Positions 1 to 8,791 of a DNA stretch of 64,000 nt are shown piece after piece. The translations under genes and the position numbers were made by a program. Source of the stretch: Mucilaginibacter lappiensis (GTDB taxonomy: Bacteria; Bacteroidota; Bacteroidia; Sphingobacteriales; Sphingobacteriaceae); NCBI RefSeq assembly GCF_900155965.1, contig NZ_FTMG01000019.1, forward strand, positions 62,001 to 126,000, read 5' to 3'. Position 1 is the stretch's first letter. Each line of letters starts with the position of its first letter. Below the pieces are notes generated by a model. It made no database searches and had not been told where the DNA came from. It worked only from the letters and a program-made list of their open reading frames with translations.

Positions 1-1
1 A

Positions 2-793
2 TCGTTAAGAGATTGGCTGCCGTTAGTTTTACAAGCAGTAAAGCCTTGGATATCTGTTGATATTGCAAAGGGTGAGAAGTGGGATGATAAACTATCACTT
101 GCACTAAAGGAATCTACGGTATGTATACTTTGCTTAACGAAGGACAATATAACATCGCAATATTTGCACTACGAAGCAGGTGCCATTAGTAGTAAAGAAG
201 GTTCAAGGAATTGTACTTTCCTATTTGATGTTAAGGAGCGTGATGTTACTAACCCTCTATCATCATTCCAGAATACTAAATTTGATAAGGAAGATGTGTT
301 TCGATTGATATCAGATATCAATATAATGTTATCACAAGCCGAGGAAGCAAACCTTAGCGAAAGCCCATTGAGAAAGAACTTTGACCTACATTGGCCATCT
401 TTAGAAACAGATTTAAAAGCAACTCCGGCAGTTGAGACTAATGTCCCTGAGCGTACCGATGAAGATATCTTAGGCGAGATATTGCAAGCTGTTAGAGGCT
501 TGCAGAAAACTATTTCTAAAACACAGGACACAAAACCTGACAATGAGGATATGCTTGCCCAACTAAGGATGAAATTCAACAAGACAGCACCAGAACATGA
601 AATTATGGAATCAATGCGAAAGGAAAATCACGTTTCCTTAGTGAAACAGGTTCTAAGGCTCGAGAATATCCCCTACTCACAGGCTGCAAATTGTATTCAG
701 GAAGTATATGCTGCAATTAATCTTAGGTTTCCTACATCAAAAATAACACTATCTGAATGTACAAGTATATTGCAATTGATAGATATCTTATAG
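2..793 (+). CDS. TIR-domain protein, 5' end outside window
   Basis: The reading frame is open from base 2 to the TAG at 791-793 (about 263 residues), so the true start lies left of the window and an apparent TTG start near 164 is internal. The first 90 residues resemble prokaryotic TIR domains: WLPLVLQAVKPW, then SVDIAKGEKWDD, then ILCLTKDN, then YEAGA. In this family the glutamate of the YEAGA block is the likely catalytic residue for NAD+ cleavage (family knowledge, not shown here). A helical segment (EDILGEILQAVRGLQKTI) and an unrecognised C-terminal region of about 90 residues follow. The gene lies in an integrase-bearing island and converges on the helicase-like operon. Anti-phage immunity or cell suicide is the likely role; NAD signalling without immunity is the alternative. 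Confidence 0.75.
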   Translation, partial: SLRDWLPLVLQAVKPWISVDIAKGEKWDDKLSLALKESTVCILCLTKDNITSQYLHYEAGAISSKEGSRNCTFLFDVKERDVTNPLSSFQNTKFDKEDVFRLISDINIMLSQAEEANLSESPLRKNFDLHWPSLETDLKATPAVETNVPERTDEDILGEILQAVRGLQKTISKTQDTKPDNEDMLAQLRMKFNKTAPEHEIMESMRKENHVSLVKQVLRLENIPYSQAANCIQEVYAAINLRFPTSKITLSECTSILQLIDIL

Positions 794-928
794 AAGCTTT
801 ACGTTTGTATACCTCAGTAAAAGCGTTGCCTGGCTTCTTAAAGGCTGAGACTGGCAATTTGTATCATCTTAGCCTTAAACCATGTAAAACGCATGTTTTA
901 AGCCTTAACTCAGCAATGTGTAGCTTGT

Positions 929-966
929 AAACAAAGAAAGCCACCCTCGGGTAGCCTTGCTTTGTT
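929..966. terminator. bidirectional terminator hairpin between convergent genes
   Basis: ACAAAG and CTTTGT outer arms enclose GCCACCC-TCG-GGTAGCC. It lies between the stop of the TIR gene and the stop of the convergent helicase-like gene. The rest of 794-1063 shows no convincing gene; a 67-codon minus-strand frame across this hairpin is not supported. Confidence 0.6.
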
Positions 967-1063
967 ATTCTAACCAATCCAAGTTTTTTACCTCCCCGTA
1001 TAAAAGTTAAAAACTTAATGATGTTGGATTGATAGATAGATTGTAGGGAGGGGTAAGCATAAT

Positions 1064-2860
1064 TCATATCTTCCTGTCACGTAAGTGATGAATGTGCTGA
1101 CCATCTTTAGTGCTACGCTGCCCATTAAAAAACCTAAGAATATGGGAAGCGCAAGCTCTTTCATCAACTCCGTTCGCCAAATATATTATACGGAGTTTAT
1201 TTATAATTATGGGGTCTGGGGGAGATGTATGTTCATCAAATATATTGTATACCTCCATAGCCAATCTTTTGTGAAGTTCCAGCTTTTCGGCTATTCTAAT
1301 TGCCTTCCTTATTTCACTCTCTACATATCCGGTTTTTTCAAGCCCTTCTATTCCTATCAGATCATAAGCCATAGCGATTAATGGAAATTTATTTCGCAGG
1401 TACTCTCGAACCCCCTCCGGTTCGAGCGCATAATGCCCAACTCTTGAAGTAAGCTTATGTATCTGATTTGCGATTTCTTTTCGCAGGTCTTTCTGTAACA
1501 TCTTCATTCCTCTTCTTAATGTTTCATAATCCCCCAGAGCATAATCTTCTTTCTTAAATGTCGGCTTGAAGTGCTTACTTCCTGTGTATATCTTCATCAG
1601 ATTAGCTGACCTTTGGTAATAGCCTTTTACCCTCTCCTCTGAAATGAAGTTGTCAACCATAAAACTATTAAGTATCCCCTCATCAAAGAAGCCATGTACT
1701 GGCGAGCTATCAATCGCCGCTTTTAGTGTGTCTTTACTTCCCGGGTGGGTTTCTCGGCTGTAGCTTTTCTTGAAGCCCTTATAAGTATCAAAGCAACCTT
1801 GCAAATAATATCTCGATTCTGTTTCAGTCTTTGATACCAAGTGTGGATTGAAGTTACTGATATGTGCAAGACTCTTGATGCCGTTTCGGTATCGGCCACT
1901 AATCTGTATTACTTCTGTGGGTGGGTCGAGGATGGAGTGCTCGGCAAAATAAACATCTGTCATCAGTATAAGATCAGGCTTATGCTTAGCTTTAATGTCC
2001 ACCGCAGAAAAGAAACGGCTGGTAAAGAAGTTGTACTTTTTCATATCTTCTAAATCCAGCAAATGCGTAGCATTATAAAAGTGCTTGCTACGTAGTTTAT
2101 TTACGCTATCGCGGCCACAGAAAACATAGCTTTCGTCTTTGATGCCCATAGCATCTATGATTGCGAATATAGTATTGGTTGAGTTAAGGAAGATAGCCAT
2201 ACGTTCACTATTTAAATCCTCTACATAACGTCTAAATGATTCAAGTACATTGTTTGTTTCAACTACTATGATAGGTTTGCTATAGTCATACGTAGGCTCA
2301 ATTACGATATGTTTGAATGTGTCAAACCTTGAATCGCTGAATAGTAGTGTTGTGGCTGATACCATTGCTTTATTTTTAAACTTGAAGAAATACTGGATAG
2401 GTGCAGCGATGTTGCCTCTATAGCTTATATCAGTGATGATGCGTTCACACTCATCAAACAGCAGGAAGAAGGCATTAAGCATAATGCTTGTGTCCTCCCC
2501 AAATGCATCTATTACCTTTGTTACAAATCCCTCTGGTGTTGTAAGTATTTTCTTGTGGACAGCATCAGACTTTAGATACTTCTCAATCGCTTCTGTACTG
2601 ATCCCTTTATAAACACCCTGAATACGATGATTCTTATCGGCCTTTTCGTTATGTTCATCAACCTTGCCCTTTATCACCGGGACATTAGGTAATATGATGA
2701 TGCTATGGCGTGGGAACATAATTTCAAGCGTTGTTACTCCACAGCCTGTTACTGTCTTGTGTATAATGTGGTCTGTTGGTATCCCCTTTGATTTGAAGGG
2801 TTCAATCTGGTCAAGAAATTGACCTTCATTTAGTTTAACCTGTTTGTATCTCGGCGTCAT
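1064..2860 (-). CDS. SF2 helicase-like ATPase with lysine-less Walker A
   Basis: The protein has 598 residues. Superfamily 2 motifs occur in order: motif I T36-VTGCGVTT-L45, motif II DECE at 136-139, motif III SAT at 168-170, a motif V-like TSRFFSAVDI near 280-289, and motif VI QISGRYR at 319-325. Motif I has valine (V42) where the catalytic lysine of GxGKT belongs; K35 sits just upstream and could substitute, which is inference. The C-terminal half (330-598) is helical and unrecognised. It is the last gene of a leftward set starting with the integrase. Similar lysine-less P-loops are remembered from Bacteroidota phage or mobile-element proteins, so a role in element replication or in defence is possible. 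Exact function unknown. Confidence 0.6.
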   Translation of the reverse strand: MTPRYKQVKLNEGQFLDQIEPFKSKGIPTDHIIHKTVTGCGVTTLEIMFPRHSIIILPNVPVIKGKVDEHNEKADKNHRIQGVYKGISTEAIEKYLKSDAVHKKILTTPEGFVTKVIDAFGEDTSIMLNAFFLLFDECERIITDISYRGNIAAPIQYFFKFKNKAMVSATTLLFSDSRFDTFKHIVIEPTYDYSKPIIVVETNNVLESFRRYVEDLNSERMAIFLNSTNTIFAIIDAMGIKDESYVFCGRDSVNKLRSKHFYNATHLLDLEDMKKYNFFTSRFFSAVDIKAKHKPDLILMTDVYFAEHSILDPPTEVIQISGRYRNGIKSLAHISNFNPHLVSKTETESRYYLQGCFDTYKGFKKSYSRETHPGSKDTLKAAIDSSPVHGFFDEGILNSFMVDNFISEERVKGYYQRSANLMKIYTGSKHFKPTFKKEDYALGDYETLRRGMKMLQKDLRKEIANQIHKLTSRVGHYALEPEGVREYLRNKFPLIAMAYDLIGIEGLEKTGYVESEIRKAIRIAEKLELHKRLAMEVYNIFDEHTSPPDPIIINKLRIIYLANGVDERACASHILRFFNGQRSTKDGQHIHHLRDRKI

Positions 2861-2930
2861 TGGATTATAGTTTGCCCATACGGCTATATAAGCCGTTGTG
2901 GTGATTTAAAAAATGTTGTTGGTTAATTAA

Positions 2931-2954
2931 CCAGTGGAGCGACTGCCCCACTGG
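2931..2954 (-). other. intergenic hairpin
   Basis: CCAGTGG-AGC and GC-CCCACTGG arms form a stem between the 144-residue gene and the helicase-like gene. No T-run follows at once on the minus strand, so it may be a partial terminator or a processing site rather than a strong stop. Confidence 0.4.
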
Positions 2955-2965
2955 TATAAGCACAT

Positions 2966-3400
2966 TTAGTGCTTTTTGGATTCATCAATAAGCTCAGTTA
3001 ACGTAAACGTCACAATTGCCTTTCCATTGATGTAGTCATCTAGCAATTCCTTCATTCCTGCTTCAAGAATAAGCTTACCCGTTTCATTTGCGTATGCTCT
3101 CGTGAAGTTAAGGTAGCTGTAAAGCTTACCTATTTTATCAGGCCTTTCGGGTGTGAATCGGTTAATTCTTAGCCGTTCATTCATGCACCTAATGATAACT
3201 TCTAAGTCTTTCAACTCAATTTCTCTTAGAGATAGACAGTAAGCTAAAAAGACTTTTGGAGTACTATAGGACTTTCCTGTTTCCAATCCTAAATATTGTT
3301 TTGCACTAACTGTGCCTTGTTGGTTATCACGACCTGATCCCTCGGACCCTTCGTGAAGCATACTAAAAATGCTCATCTTGTTTTGTTCTAGCGAAGCCAA
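2966..3400 (-). CDS. unrecognised 144-residue island protein
   Basis: I do not recognise this protein. It is soluble, with no signal peptide or membrane segment. The N-terminal 40 residues are polar and probably disordered (many S, G, Q). From about residue 45 it looks helical and charged, with the blocks KVFLAYCLSLREIELKDLEVII and LILEAGMKELLDDYI. It lies between the 283-residue gene (75 bp upstream) and the helicase-like gene (about 105 bp downstream), all leftward, so the three are probably one transcription unit behind the integrase. Its size and position suit a small accessory or DNA-binding partner, which is inference. Confidence 0.5.
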   Translation of the reverse strand: MASLEQNKMSIFSMLHEGSEGSGRDNQQGTVSAKQYLGLETGKSYSTPKVFLAYCLSLREIELKDLEVIIRCMNERLRINRFTPERPDKIGKLYSYLNFTRAYANETGKLILEAGMKELLDDYINGKAIVTFTLTELIDESKKH

Positions 3401-3474
3401 ATTGCTTTCGCTTGAACAAAGGTGTGAAGACTCGCTAAGGCTGGGGGCAATACTATTTTGGAGAAATTAAAATA

Positions 3475-4326
3475 TCATATAGCCCTATAAGATAGCGCAT
3501 TACGTTTGTGGTAATTGGCAAATAGACTATGCATATAATCTGCTTTTTCAGTTGTTTCATGTTTAGAAACTATCCATCGAAACAACACCGCTACTTCATA
3601 AAGAAATAGAAGTGAAGCATTGGAGTACTTAACCCCTGGCTCCTGTGAGAATATTCCCTCTTGGGATATAAAGTAATGGATGCTCAACAGGAACTCTGTT
3701 ACAATTTTAGTCTTATCTCTGCTTAATGCTGTAATGGGCAATTCAGCTGCTTGCTTAACGAGCGTTTCATCAAGCAAGCCGTTATCATCAGGAATTAGAA
3801 ACATTAAATAGTTAGCTAACTCATCCATGGGGAAATTAGCTTCGTTAAGAGCATCCTTGATGACGCGGTGAATCCATTGGTTAAACTCTTTGGACTTAAC
3901 TTTAAGTGACTCTCCTTTACTTGGTGTAAACTTTACCTCGATCTGCTTTTCGTTAGGGTTCTCATTGTATATTTGAAGTAGCTGAGCTATCTCTTTTGCC
4001 TTACGCTTCAATGACTTACTCTCGCCATCCGTCCTCATATCATCAGCATTAGTATATTTTATTACCGCTGTTTCATGCTCACATAGTATGTTGTATAGTA
4101 CGTCATCATAATGTTCTTTAATACCATAACTCTCAACTATTTTCTTAAATCCATATTCAATTCGATTCCCCTCTTCTTCTCTACCAATTACATCGTCTTC
4201 AAAAACAGCAGGTAGCAACTCATTCGCTTTAATAGCTTCATCCAATGTCTCCACCCCATACTGAAATCCAAGATTGTACTTTTTAATCAGTGCTGGATGC
4301 ACTTGTAGTTTGATAGCGTAACCCAT
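3475..4326 (-). CDS. unrecognised 283-residue island protein
   Basis: I do not recognise this protein. It is soluble and mostly helical, acidic at the N-terminus (EDDVIGREEEGNR), with a charged central stretch (KSLKRKAKEIAQLLQIY) and a more hydrophobic C-terminal part (SLLFLYEVAVLFRWIV near 245-260). There is no signal peptide. An ATG at 4324-4326 starts it, 60 bp after the integrase stop, and a strong terminator lies in between. It may therefore have its own promoter or depend on read-through. Nearby genes suggest a mobile-element or defence accessory role; no catalytic motif is visible. Confidence 0.5.
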   Translation of the reverse strand: MGYAIKLQVHPALIKKYNLGFQYGVETLDEAIKANELLPAVFEDDVIGREEEGNRIEYGFKKIVESYGIKEHYDDVLYNILCEHETAVIKYTNADDMRTDGESKSLKRKAKEIAQLLQIYNENPNEKQIEVKFTPSKGESLKVKSKEFNQWIHRVIKDALNEANFPMDELANYLMFLIPDDNGLLDETLVKQAAELPITALSRDKTKIVTEFLLSIHYFISQEGIFSQEPGVKYSNASLLFLYEVAVLFRWIVSKHETTEKADYMHSLFANYHKRNALSYRAI

Positions 4327-4339
4327 GTCGCTATATTAT

Positions 4340-4370
4340 AAAAAAAGCAGGACACTTCCATGTCCTGCTC
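4340..4370 (-). terminator. rho-independent terminator of the integrase gene
   Basis: On the minus strand GCAGGACA-tggaag-TGTCCTGC is followed by seven T residues, directly after the integrase stop codon. Confidence 0.75.
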
Positions 4371-4385
4371 ATTATTTAGTAATCG

Positions 4386-5534
4386 TCAGTCAAGCTGTGG
4401 TGCTGCTTCTTTGAGTTCGTCTGTATTAAGCTCACCTAATCCTCTTAGGTATTTAAGCGTAACTACTATTGTCGAGTGCCCTAATAGTTTTTGTAATAGG
4501 AACACATCTTTTGTGCGCCTATACGTTTTGACAGCGGCCGTATGCCTGAATGAGTAGATGGTTTGATCTTCATAAACCAAACCAAGAACAAACATCTTCG
4601 CATATGCCCTAGACCATTGGGTATTGAAGTATGACTCATTAAATGGGACTGGGGCTAGACTAAATATGTTATCTTTTCGGTTAAGCTTGGATAACACCGG
4701 TGAGAGTTCTGCCCTCACGTAATCCGGTATATAAACCACCCGCACTTTCATACCTTTGTTCTCGTCACCTCCAAGGTGAACTTCGGTCATATTGTTCTTA
4801 AAGTTGTCAAGCGTTAATAGCCGTATCTCCTCATGAGGCCTAAGCCATGAACTATAGGTCAGTAAGCAGCAAATATAAAGGTTAGGGTAATGAGCTTTAA
4901 GGTAATTAAGGATAGGTTTAAGCTGACTTTGCTCATATTTCTCGTGTAACTTAGCTTTAGATTTTCTTCGACTGGTGTCTTTTACCGACTTTAGTGGCTT
5001 ATCGATTAGGCGACTGGCTGCTGAAAAGAGCACTCCTAAGTTTCTTCGCTTATTCATGTAGTAGGTTCCTGAAGATCCAAATTGTGATAGGAACTTCTCT
5101 GTTCGCATCTTCGTTATGGACTCAATAGAAGCTTCCAGTTCTGATGGCTGCATGAAACTTACGAATTGGTCATGAATGGTTTTAAGGTCTCTCTTGTAGG
5201 TTTTACTGAGTTGTGAGTTTAGCTTGTCACTTAAGGCCTCTGCTAGTAGAGATTTAGCTGTAATGACAATAGGTTCTTCCGCTTTAATAGGCTCTATGGT
5301 TAAAGGCTTATTTATACTGGGATAGGCCCCAACCTCCAAGGCTTTACGAAGCTCGAATTGAAGCCTCTGTAGTAACTCATCTCTCGCGCTTATAGAAGTT
5401 GCTAGATTAGGTTTGAGTTTGATGTTTAGATTGTTCCCATTGTATTCCCTTATCCTTTGGTTGTTAAAATAGAACGTAACGTATGAACGTTTCTTTAGGT
5501 CGTTGCTCGTTACAATTGTAGGTATTGTAAACAT
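4386..5534 (-). CDS. tyrosine recombinase / integrase
   Basis: The protein has 382 residues. The N-terminal 100 residues resemble an arm-binding domain. A SAM-like core-binding segment (about 110-200) comes next, then the catalytic domain. The catalytic arginine lies in SSWLRPHEEIRLL, a lysine candidate is in the following beta region, box II reads YSFRHTAA (H/Y-x-x-R-H form), then LLGHSTIVVTLKYL with histidine and the nucleophilic tyrosine. It cuts and rejoins DNA at att sites. The gene lies about 65 bp from a truncated tRNA-Phe (5601-5660), the usual place for an integrase at the edge of a tRNA-targeting island. Two 11-bp tandem repeats lie right upstream of its start. Confidence 0.92.
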   Translation of the reverse strand: MFTIPTIVTSNDLKKRSYVTFYFNNQRIREYNGNNLNIKLKPNLATSISARDELLQRLQFELRKALEVGAYPSINKPLTIEPIKAEEPIVITAKSLLAEALSDKLNSQLSKTYKRDLKTIHDQFVSFMQPSELEASIESITKMRTEKFLSQFGSSGTYYMNKRRNLGVLFSAASRLIDKPLKSVKDTSRRKSKAKLHEKYEQSQLKPILNYLKAHYPNLYICCLLTYSSWLRPHEEIRLLTLDNFKNNMTEVHLGGDENKGMKVRVVYIPDYVRAELSPVLSKLNRKDNIFSLAPVPFNESYFNTQWSRAYAKMFVLGLVYEDQTIYSFRHTAAVKTYRRTKDVFLLQKLLGHSTIVVTLKYLRGLGELNTDELKEAAPQLD

Positions 5535-5536
5535 AC

Positions 5537-5558
5537 TTTGGCGCGTTTTTGGCGCGTT
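5537..5558. repeat. tandem 11-bp repeats upstream of integrase
   Basis: Two perfect copies of TTTGGCGCGTT stand head to tail between the integrase start codon (5534) and the tRNA fragment. They could be integrase arm-type sites or an operator for integrase autoregulation. Only the repeat itself is seen. Confidence 0.6.
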
Positions 5559-5600
5559 CGGTAGTTTAAAGAGGTCAAAAGCCGCTTAAAACACTGTTTA

Positions 5601-5660
5601 AGTCGGTAGAGCAAAGGACTGAAAATCCTTGTGTCGCTGGTTCGATCCCAGCTGATACCA
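5601..5660 (+). tRNA. 3' fragment of tRNA-Phe(GAA), attachment site
   Basis: The segment carries the 3' D-stem (GAGC), an anticodon arm AAGGA-CTGAAAA-TCCTT with anticodon GAA (5621-5623), a T-arm GCTGG-TTCGATC-CCAGC (5636-5652) and the acceptor 3' strand TGATACC plus A (5653-5660). The 5' acceptor strand (GGTATCA expected) and the 5' D-stem are missing: the bases before 5601 do not fit. This is what an integrative element leaves at its far end after inserting into the 3' part of a tRNA gene. The complete tRNA-Phe should lie left of the window. The fragment is unlikely to give a working tRNA. Confidence 0.85.
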
Positions 5661-5670
5661 CAGCAATCAG

Positions 5671-5702
5671 AAGCCATTTAGTGTAAACTAAGTGGCTTTT
5701 TT
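5671..5702 (+). terminator. terminator of the original tRNA-Phe gene
   Basis: AAGCCATTTAGT-gtaa-ACTAAGTGGCTT is followed by a T-run, just after the tRNA fragment. It belongs to the native chromosome and marks the boundary. Between here and 5914 only the next terminator is seen. Confidence 0.75.
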
Positions 5703-5825
5703 GTGTTTAAAACGCTTTTTAGCTTCAAAATGCAGGTTTTTAAATTCTGTTAATTAGTTCTTATAACCTAACTGGGCACGAACCAAAAAACACTTCTATT
5801 TGATTTAAACATATACTTAAAAATG

Positions 5826-5858
5826 AAAAATACCCTTTACGGTATCGTAAAAGGTATT
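5826..5858 (-). terminator. terminator of the GH2/SusCD transcription unit
   Basis: On the minus strand AATACCTTTTACG-atac-CGTAAAGGGTATT is followed by TTTTTCATTTTT. The arms pair over 13 bp with one G-U. It lies about 55 bp after the GH2 stop codon. Confidence 0.7.
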
Positions 5859-5914
5859 AAATCGACCCAATTGTTGGCACACTTAAAAGTTTTGAATGGC
5901 TTGAGTATTGTCGC

Positions 5915-8791
5915 TTACTTAGGTTCCGGTCTCGTTTGGTACAATGATCTTATTTTTTGAATATCAACTTTCAGGTTGGGTTCAAACTTATCATTATTCA
6001 TATAGCTTTGAAGACTATATAATAACTGACGGGCCTCTGGTCGTTTATCCAGATCAGATTGCAAATCGATACCCGATACAATCAATTTACCGTTTCCAAC
6101 CCTGCACTCAAATATCAAACCCAGCGATTGCGCTGTTACCCAATCATCAATAACCCTTACAATTGGCTGCAAATCGGTGGCTACTGAGTCAAGGCGGATG
6201 GCATTGGAGTGTGTCATCGCATCCCACCATTGCCAATTACTATAACGTTGTGTTGGGAACTCCTTAAAAGCAGGATGTTGCGGATCACATAAAATACCTA
6301 AAGTAACGGGTGGCTGGCTATGGGTCCAGGCGGTATTCCAAAATATGCTTGAAAAACCAATGGCTATATTGCCTCCCTTATCTCCTTTTAGAGCTCCCTT
6401 TTTTAAGGTCAACAATACTTTGCCACCTTTATTGAGGGTTTCAGCTGCTTTGTTGTCAATGGTATTTGTAACCATGATTTCCTGATTAACTTTGGGTAGT
6501 ACAGCTGGGTAAACAAATACCTCCCAGGAGTTCTCATAACCGGCAACCGATACAGCCAATGTAAGTTTAGCTGGTTTGGTTATTGAGTTTAATGCTTGCT
6601 TAATTACACCCAGCTTTATGGTATTTCCTAAAGGGATATTTGTTGTCCCCAACTCTCCTCTAAATAAAACATCCCCTTTGTCATTCTTTATACTCCATTT
6701 GGGGGTTACACTGCTTAGTTCCTGTCGCCCAAATTGAGCAATCTCCACAGGTACAGTAAATATTTCATTATTTAGGTAGATCATTTTGGGCAAACGGGCC
6801 AGCGGCACAATCGCATTACAAAACTGGCTATACTCCTTTCCGGTAATATATCCTTTATCCCTCCAAAACGGATTAAGCACACCTACCAGGGCTGTACCCT
6901 GCCCTGGAAAATCATTTAACCCCAATAATTGAAATCCACCGAAACCGGGTGTACGTAAAGCAGCTTCGATATCTGCCTTATAACATAAAACCTGCAATTT
7001 TCCCGATGCAAACAGGAAATCTTCAGCCAAATTTCCCAATCCCTGTTTTTTTAGCTGATCATGGAAAATTTCAAAATTCTTTGCTTTTAATACACCATCA
7101 TACTGGCTTATTTCCTTAAAGTCGGGATAAACACACCATTGACCAATTTCATGACTTACTGTTGGGTGTTGCCATTTTTTAATGATATTGGTCCAGTCAT
7201 AATCAGCCCTGGGAGACTCGCCGTTAATGATGCTTTTAAGGCCTTGCTCCCACCCCTGGATACGAGGATCTGGTGTACTGTTATAATCACTGCCACTAAT
7301 AATGGGCCAGCCAGAACCAGTAGAATACAAATGGCGGGGATCTTTCTTTTTCCAATAGGCTACAAAATCTGTCAGGTATTTAACCAGGTTTTTGCCATTG
7401 GGCTCGTTACCATAGTTCATCATACAAAAAGACGGGTGGTTGCCATAGGCTTTTACTATCCTGTTACTTTCATCATAGATATATTGATCCAAAGGATTTC
7501 CATCGCCAATAGAAGCCCCCTGATTGGCCCAGGAAGCACACTCAATTTGGAAATAAAAACCTAAACGATCGGCAGCTTCAAAAGCAGCGTCGGGCGGGCA
7601 CCAGGAATGAAAACGCAGATGGTTTAGTCCATAGGATCTGCAAATCGTTAAGATCCGCATCCATGATTGCAGATCTGTTGGCGGGAAACCGGTTTTTGGA
7701 TAGGCCGCGCACTCCAAAGTCCCGCGTAAAAATGTCGGTTTATTATTAATGGTAAATTGTGTACCCTGGCTCGAAAAGCTTCTCATGCCGAATGTTACCG
7801 ATCTTTCATCTTTTTCATTTGCAGCAGTAGCCAACCTCACCTGCATTTTATAAACATCAGGGCTGAACTCGCTCCATAATAATGGCTTTTCGCCCATCGG
7901 GTAAGTTATTTCTACCACGGTATCTTTTGCTACCGATACTTTTTTTGATACTGTTTTTAACGTTGTGACTTTGGAGGAAGCAGCTAACAAGTTAATGGAA
8001 GTACTAACTATTTTCCCGGTACGATTAATGATCTGTACATGCGCTTTAACCAGTTTATTTTTGATATCCGGGTATAGCTGTACATCATCAATGTATACTA
8101 AAGGCTTAGCTTTCAGGAATAACTGACCAATCATCCCATTCCAGTTAGTTTGGGTATGATCGGAAATACTGTGCGAGTTTTGCCCAACATTAAAATCTTT
8201 TATCCTGTTATCAACACGAATGGTTATTTGGTGCTCCCCTGGAGATAGTTCATTAGAAAGATCAAAAACATGGGCAGTAGAAAGGCTATTTTGCATACCT
8301 ATCTGCTTATCATCTACCCAAATAATTGTTTCCCAATGGCTTCTTTCAATGTATAGTTCAATATGCTTTTTAGACCATGTGGCAGGAATAGTTACTTTTT
8401 TTTGATACCAGGCCGCTCCTTTATAATATTTATCGGGCTGAAGCCAGAACGGAATTTTGATATTACCCGGCTGGCGATATTGCTCGTACTCTGGGTTACG
8501 GAACCAGGTGGAGTCCTCAATACTCCCTGTCCAGGGGGTATTTACGTTAATATCATTCCCCAACCCATTTGTGGTCATTGATCCCGGAAGTATTATTTTA
8601 CCTCTCAGCGTATTTTTATACCACTTTTCTGGTATTCCCTGATCAAGAGAATCGACCTGAAAGGCCCATTTACCAGAAAGATCTATTTTGTAATCTGACG
8701 TTACAGAACTTCTTTTTAATTGGCCCTTAACAGCGTTTATAAGCGTTAATTGTAAAAAGGCAATTAACAAAAGCAAAGTTAGTTTTCTCAT
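5915..8791 (-). CDS. secreted glycoside hydrolase family 2 enzyme
   Basis: The protein has 958 residues with an N-terminal signal peptide (hydrophobic core at residues 4-20). The layout fits GH2: sugar-binding jelly-roll (about 35-230), Ig-like beta-sandwich (about 230-340), TIM barrel from about 345, and extra C-terminal domains. The acid/base glutamate is E463 in NYGNEPNG. The likely nucleophile is E548 in SHEIGQW. GH2 enzymes remove terminal beta-linked galactose, glucuronic acid, mannose or related residues; the exact sugar cannot be read. It is the last gene of a PUL with SusC and SusD, so it probably acts in the periplasm or at the surface on the imported glycan. Confidence 0.85.
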   Translation of the reverse strand: MRKLTLLLLIAFLQLTLINAVKGQLKRSSVTSDYKIDLSGKWAFQVDSLDQGIPEKWYKNTLRGKIILPGSMTTNGLGNDINVNTPWTGSIEDSTWFRNPEYEQYRQPGNIKIPFWLQPDKYYKGAAWYQKKVTIPATWSKKHIELYIERSHWETIIWVDDKQIGMQNSLSTAHVFDLSNELSPGEHQITIRVDNRIKDFNVGQNSHSISDHTQTNWNGMIGQLFLKAKPLVYIDDVQLYPDIKNKLVKAHVQIINRTGKIVSTSINLLAASSKVTTLKTVSKKVSVAKDTVVEITYPMGEKPLLWSEFSPDVYKMQVRLATAANEKDERSVTFGMRSFSSQGTQFTINNKPTFLRGTLECAAYPKTGFPPTDLQSWMRILTICRSYGLNHLRFHSWCPPDAAFEAADRLGFYFQIECASWANQGASIGDGNPLDQYIYDESNRIVKAYGNHPSFCMMNYGNEPNGKNLVKYLTDFVAYWKKKDPRHLYSTGSGWPIISGSDYNSTPDPRIQGWEQGLKSIINGESPRADYDWTNIIKKWQHPTVSHEIGQWCVYPDFKEISQYDGVLKAKNFEIFHDQLKKQGLGNLAEDFLFASGKLQVLCYKADIEAALRTPGFGGFQLLGLNDFPGQGTALVGVLNPFWRDKGYITGKEYSQFCNAIVPLARLPKMIYLNNEIFTVPVEIAQFGRQELSSVTPKWSIKNDKGDVLFRGELGTTNIPLGNTIKLGVIKQALNSITKPAKLTLAVSVAGYENSWEVFVYPAVLPKVNQEIMVTNTIDNKAAETLNKGGKVLLTLKKGALKGDKGGNIAIGFSSIFWNTAWTHSQPPVTLGILCDPQHPAFKEFPTQRYSNWQWWDAMTHSNAIRLDSVATDLQPIVRVIDDWVTAQSLGLIFECRVGNGKLIVSGIDLQSDLDKRPEARQLLYSLQSYMNNDKFEPNLKVDIQKIRSLYQTRPEPK

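Noticed and set aside
169..582. 137-codon frame antisense to the TIR gene
   Set aside because: Composition is that of a shadow frame; the plus-strand TIR motifs are clear.
864..1067. 67-codon minus-strand frame
   Set aside because: It spans the bidirectional terminator hairpin and has no recognisable features.
5824..5963. Short plus-strand frame beginning MKNTLYGIVKG
   Set aside because: Its first part is the terminator hairpin of the GH2 unit and it overlaps the GH2 stop.
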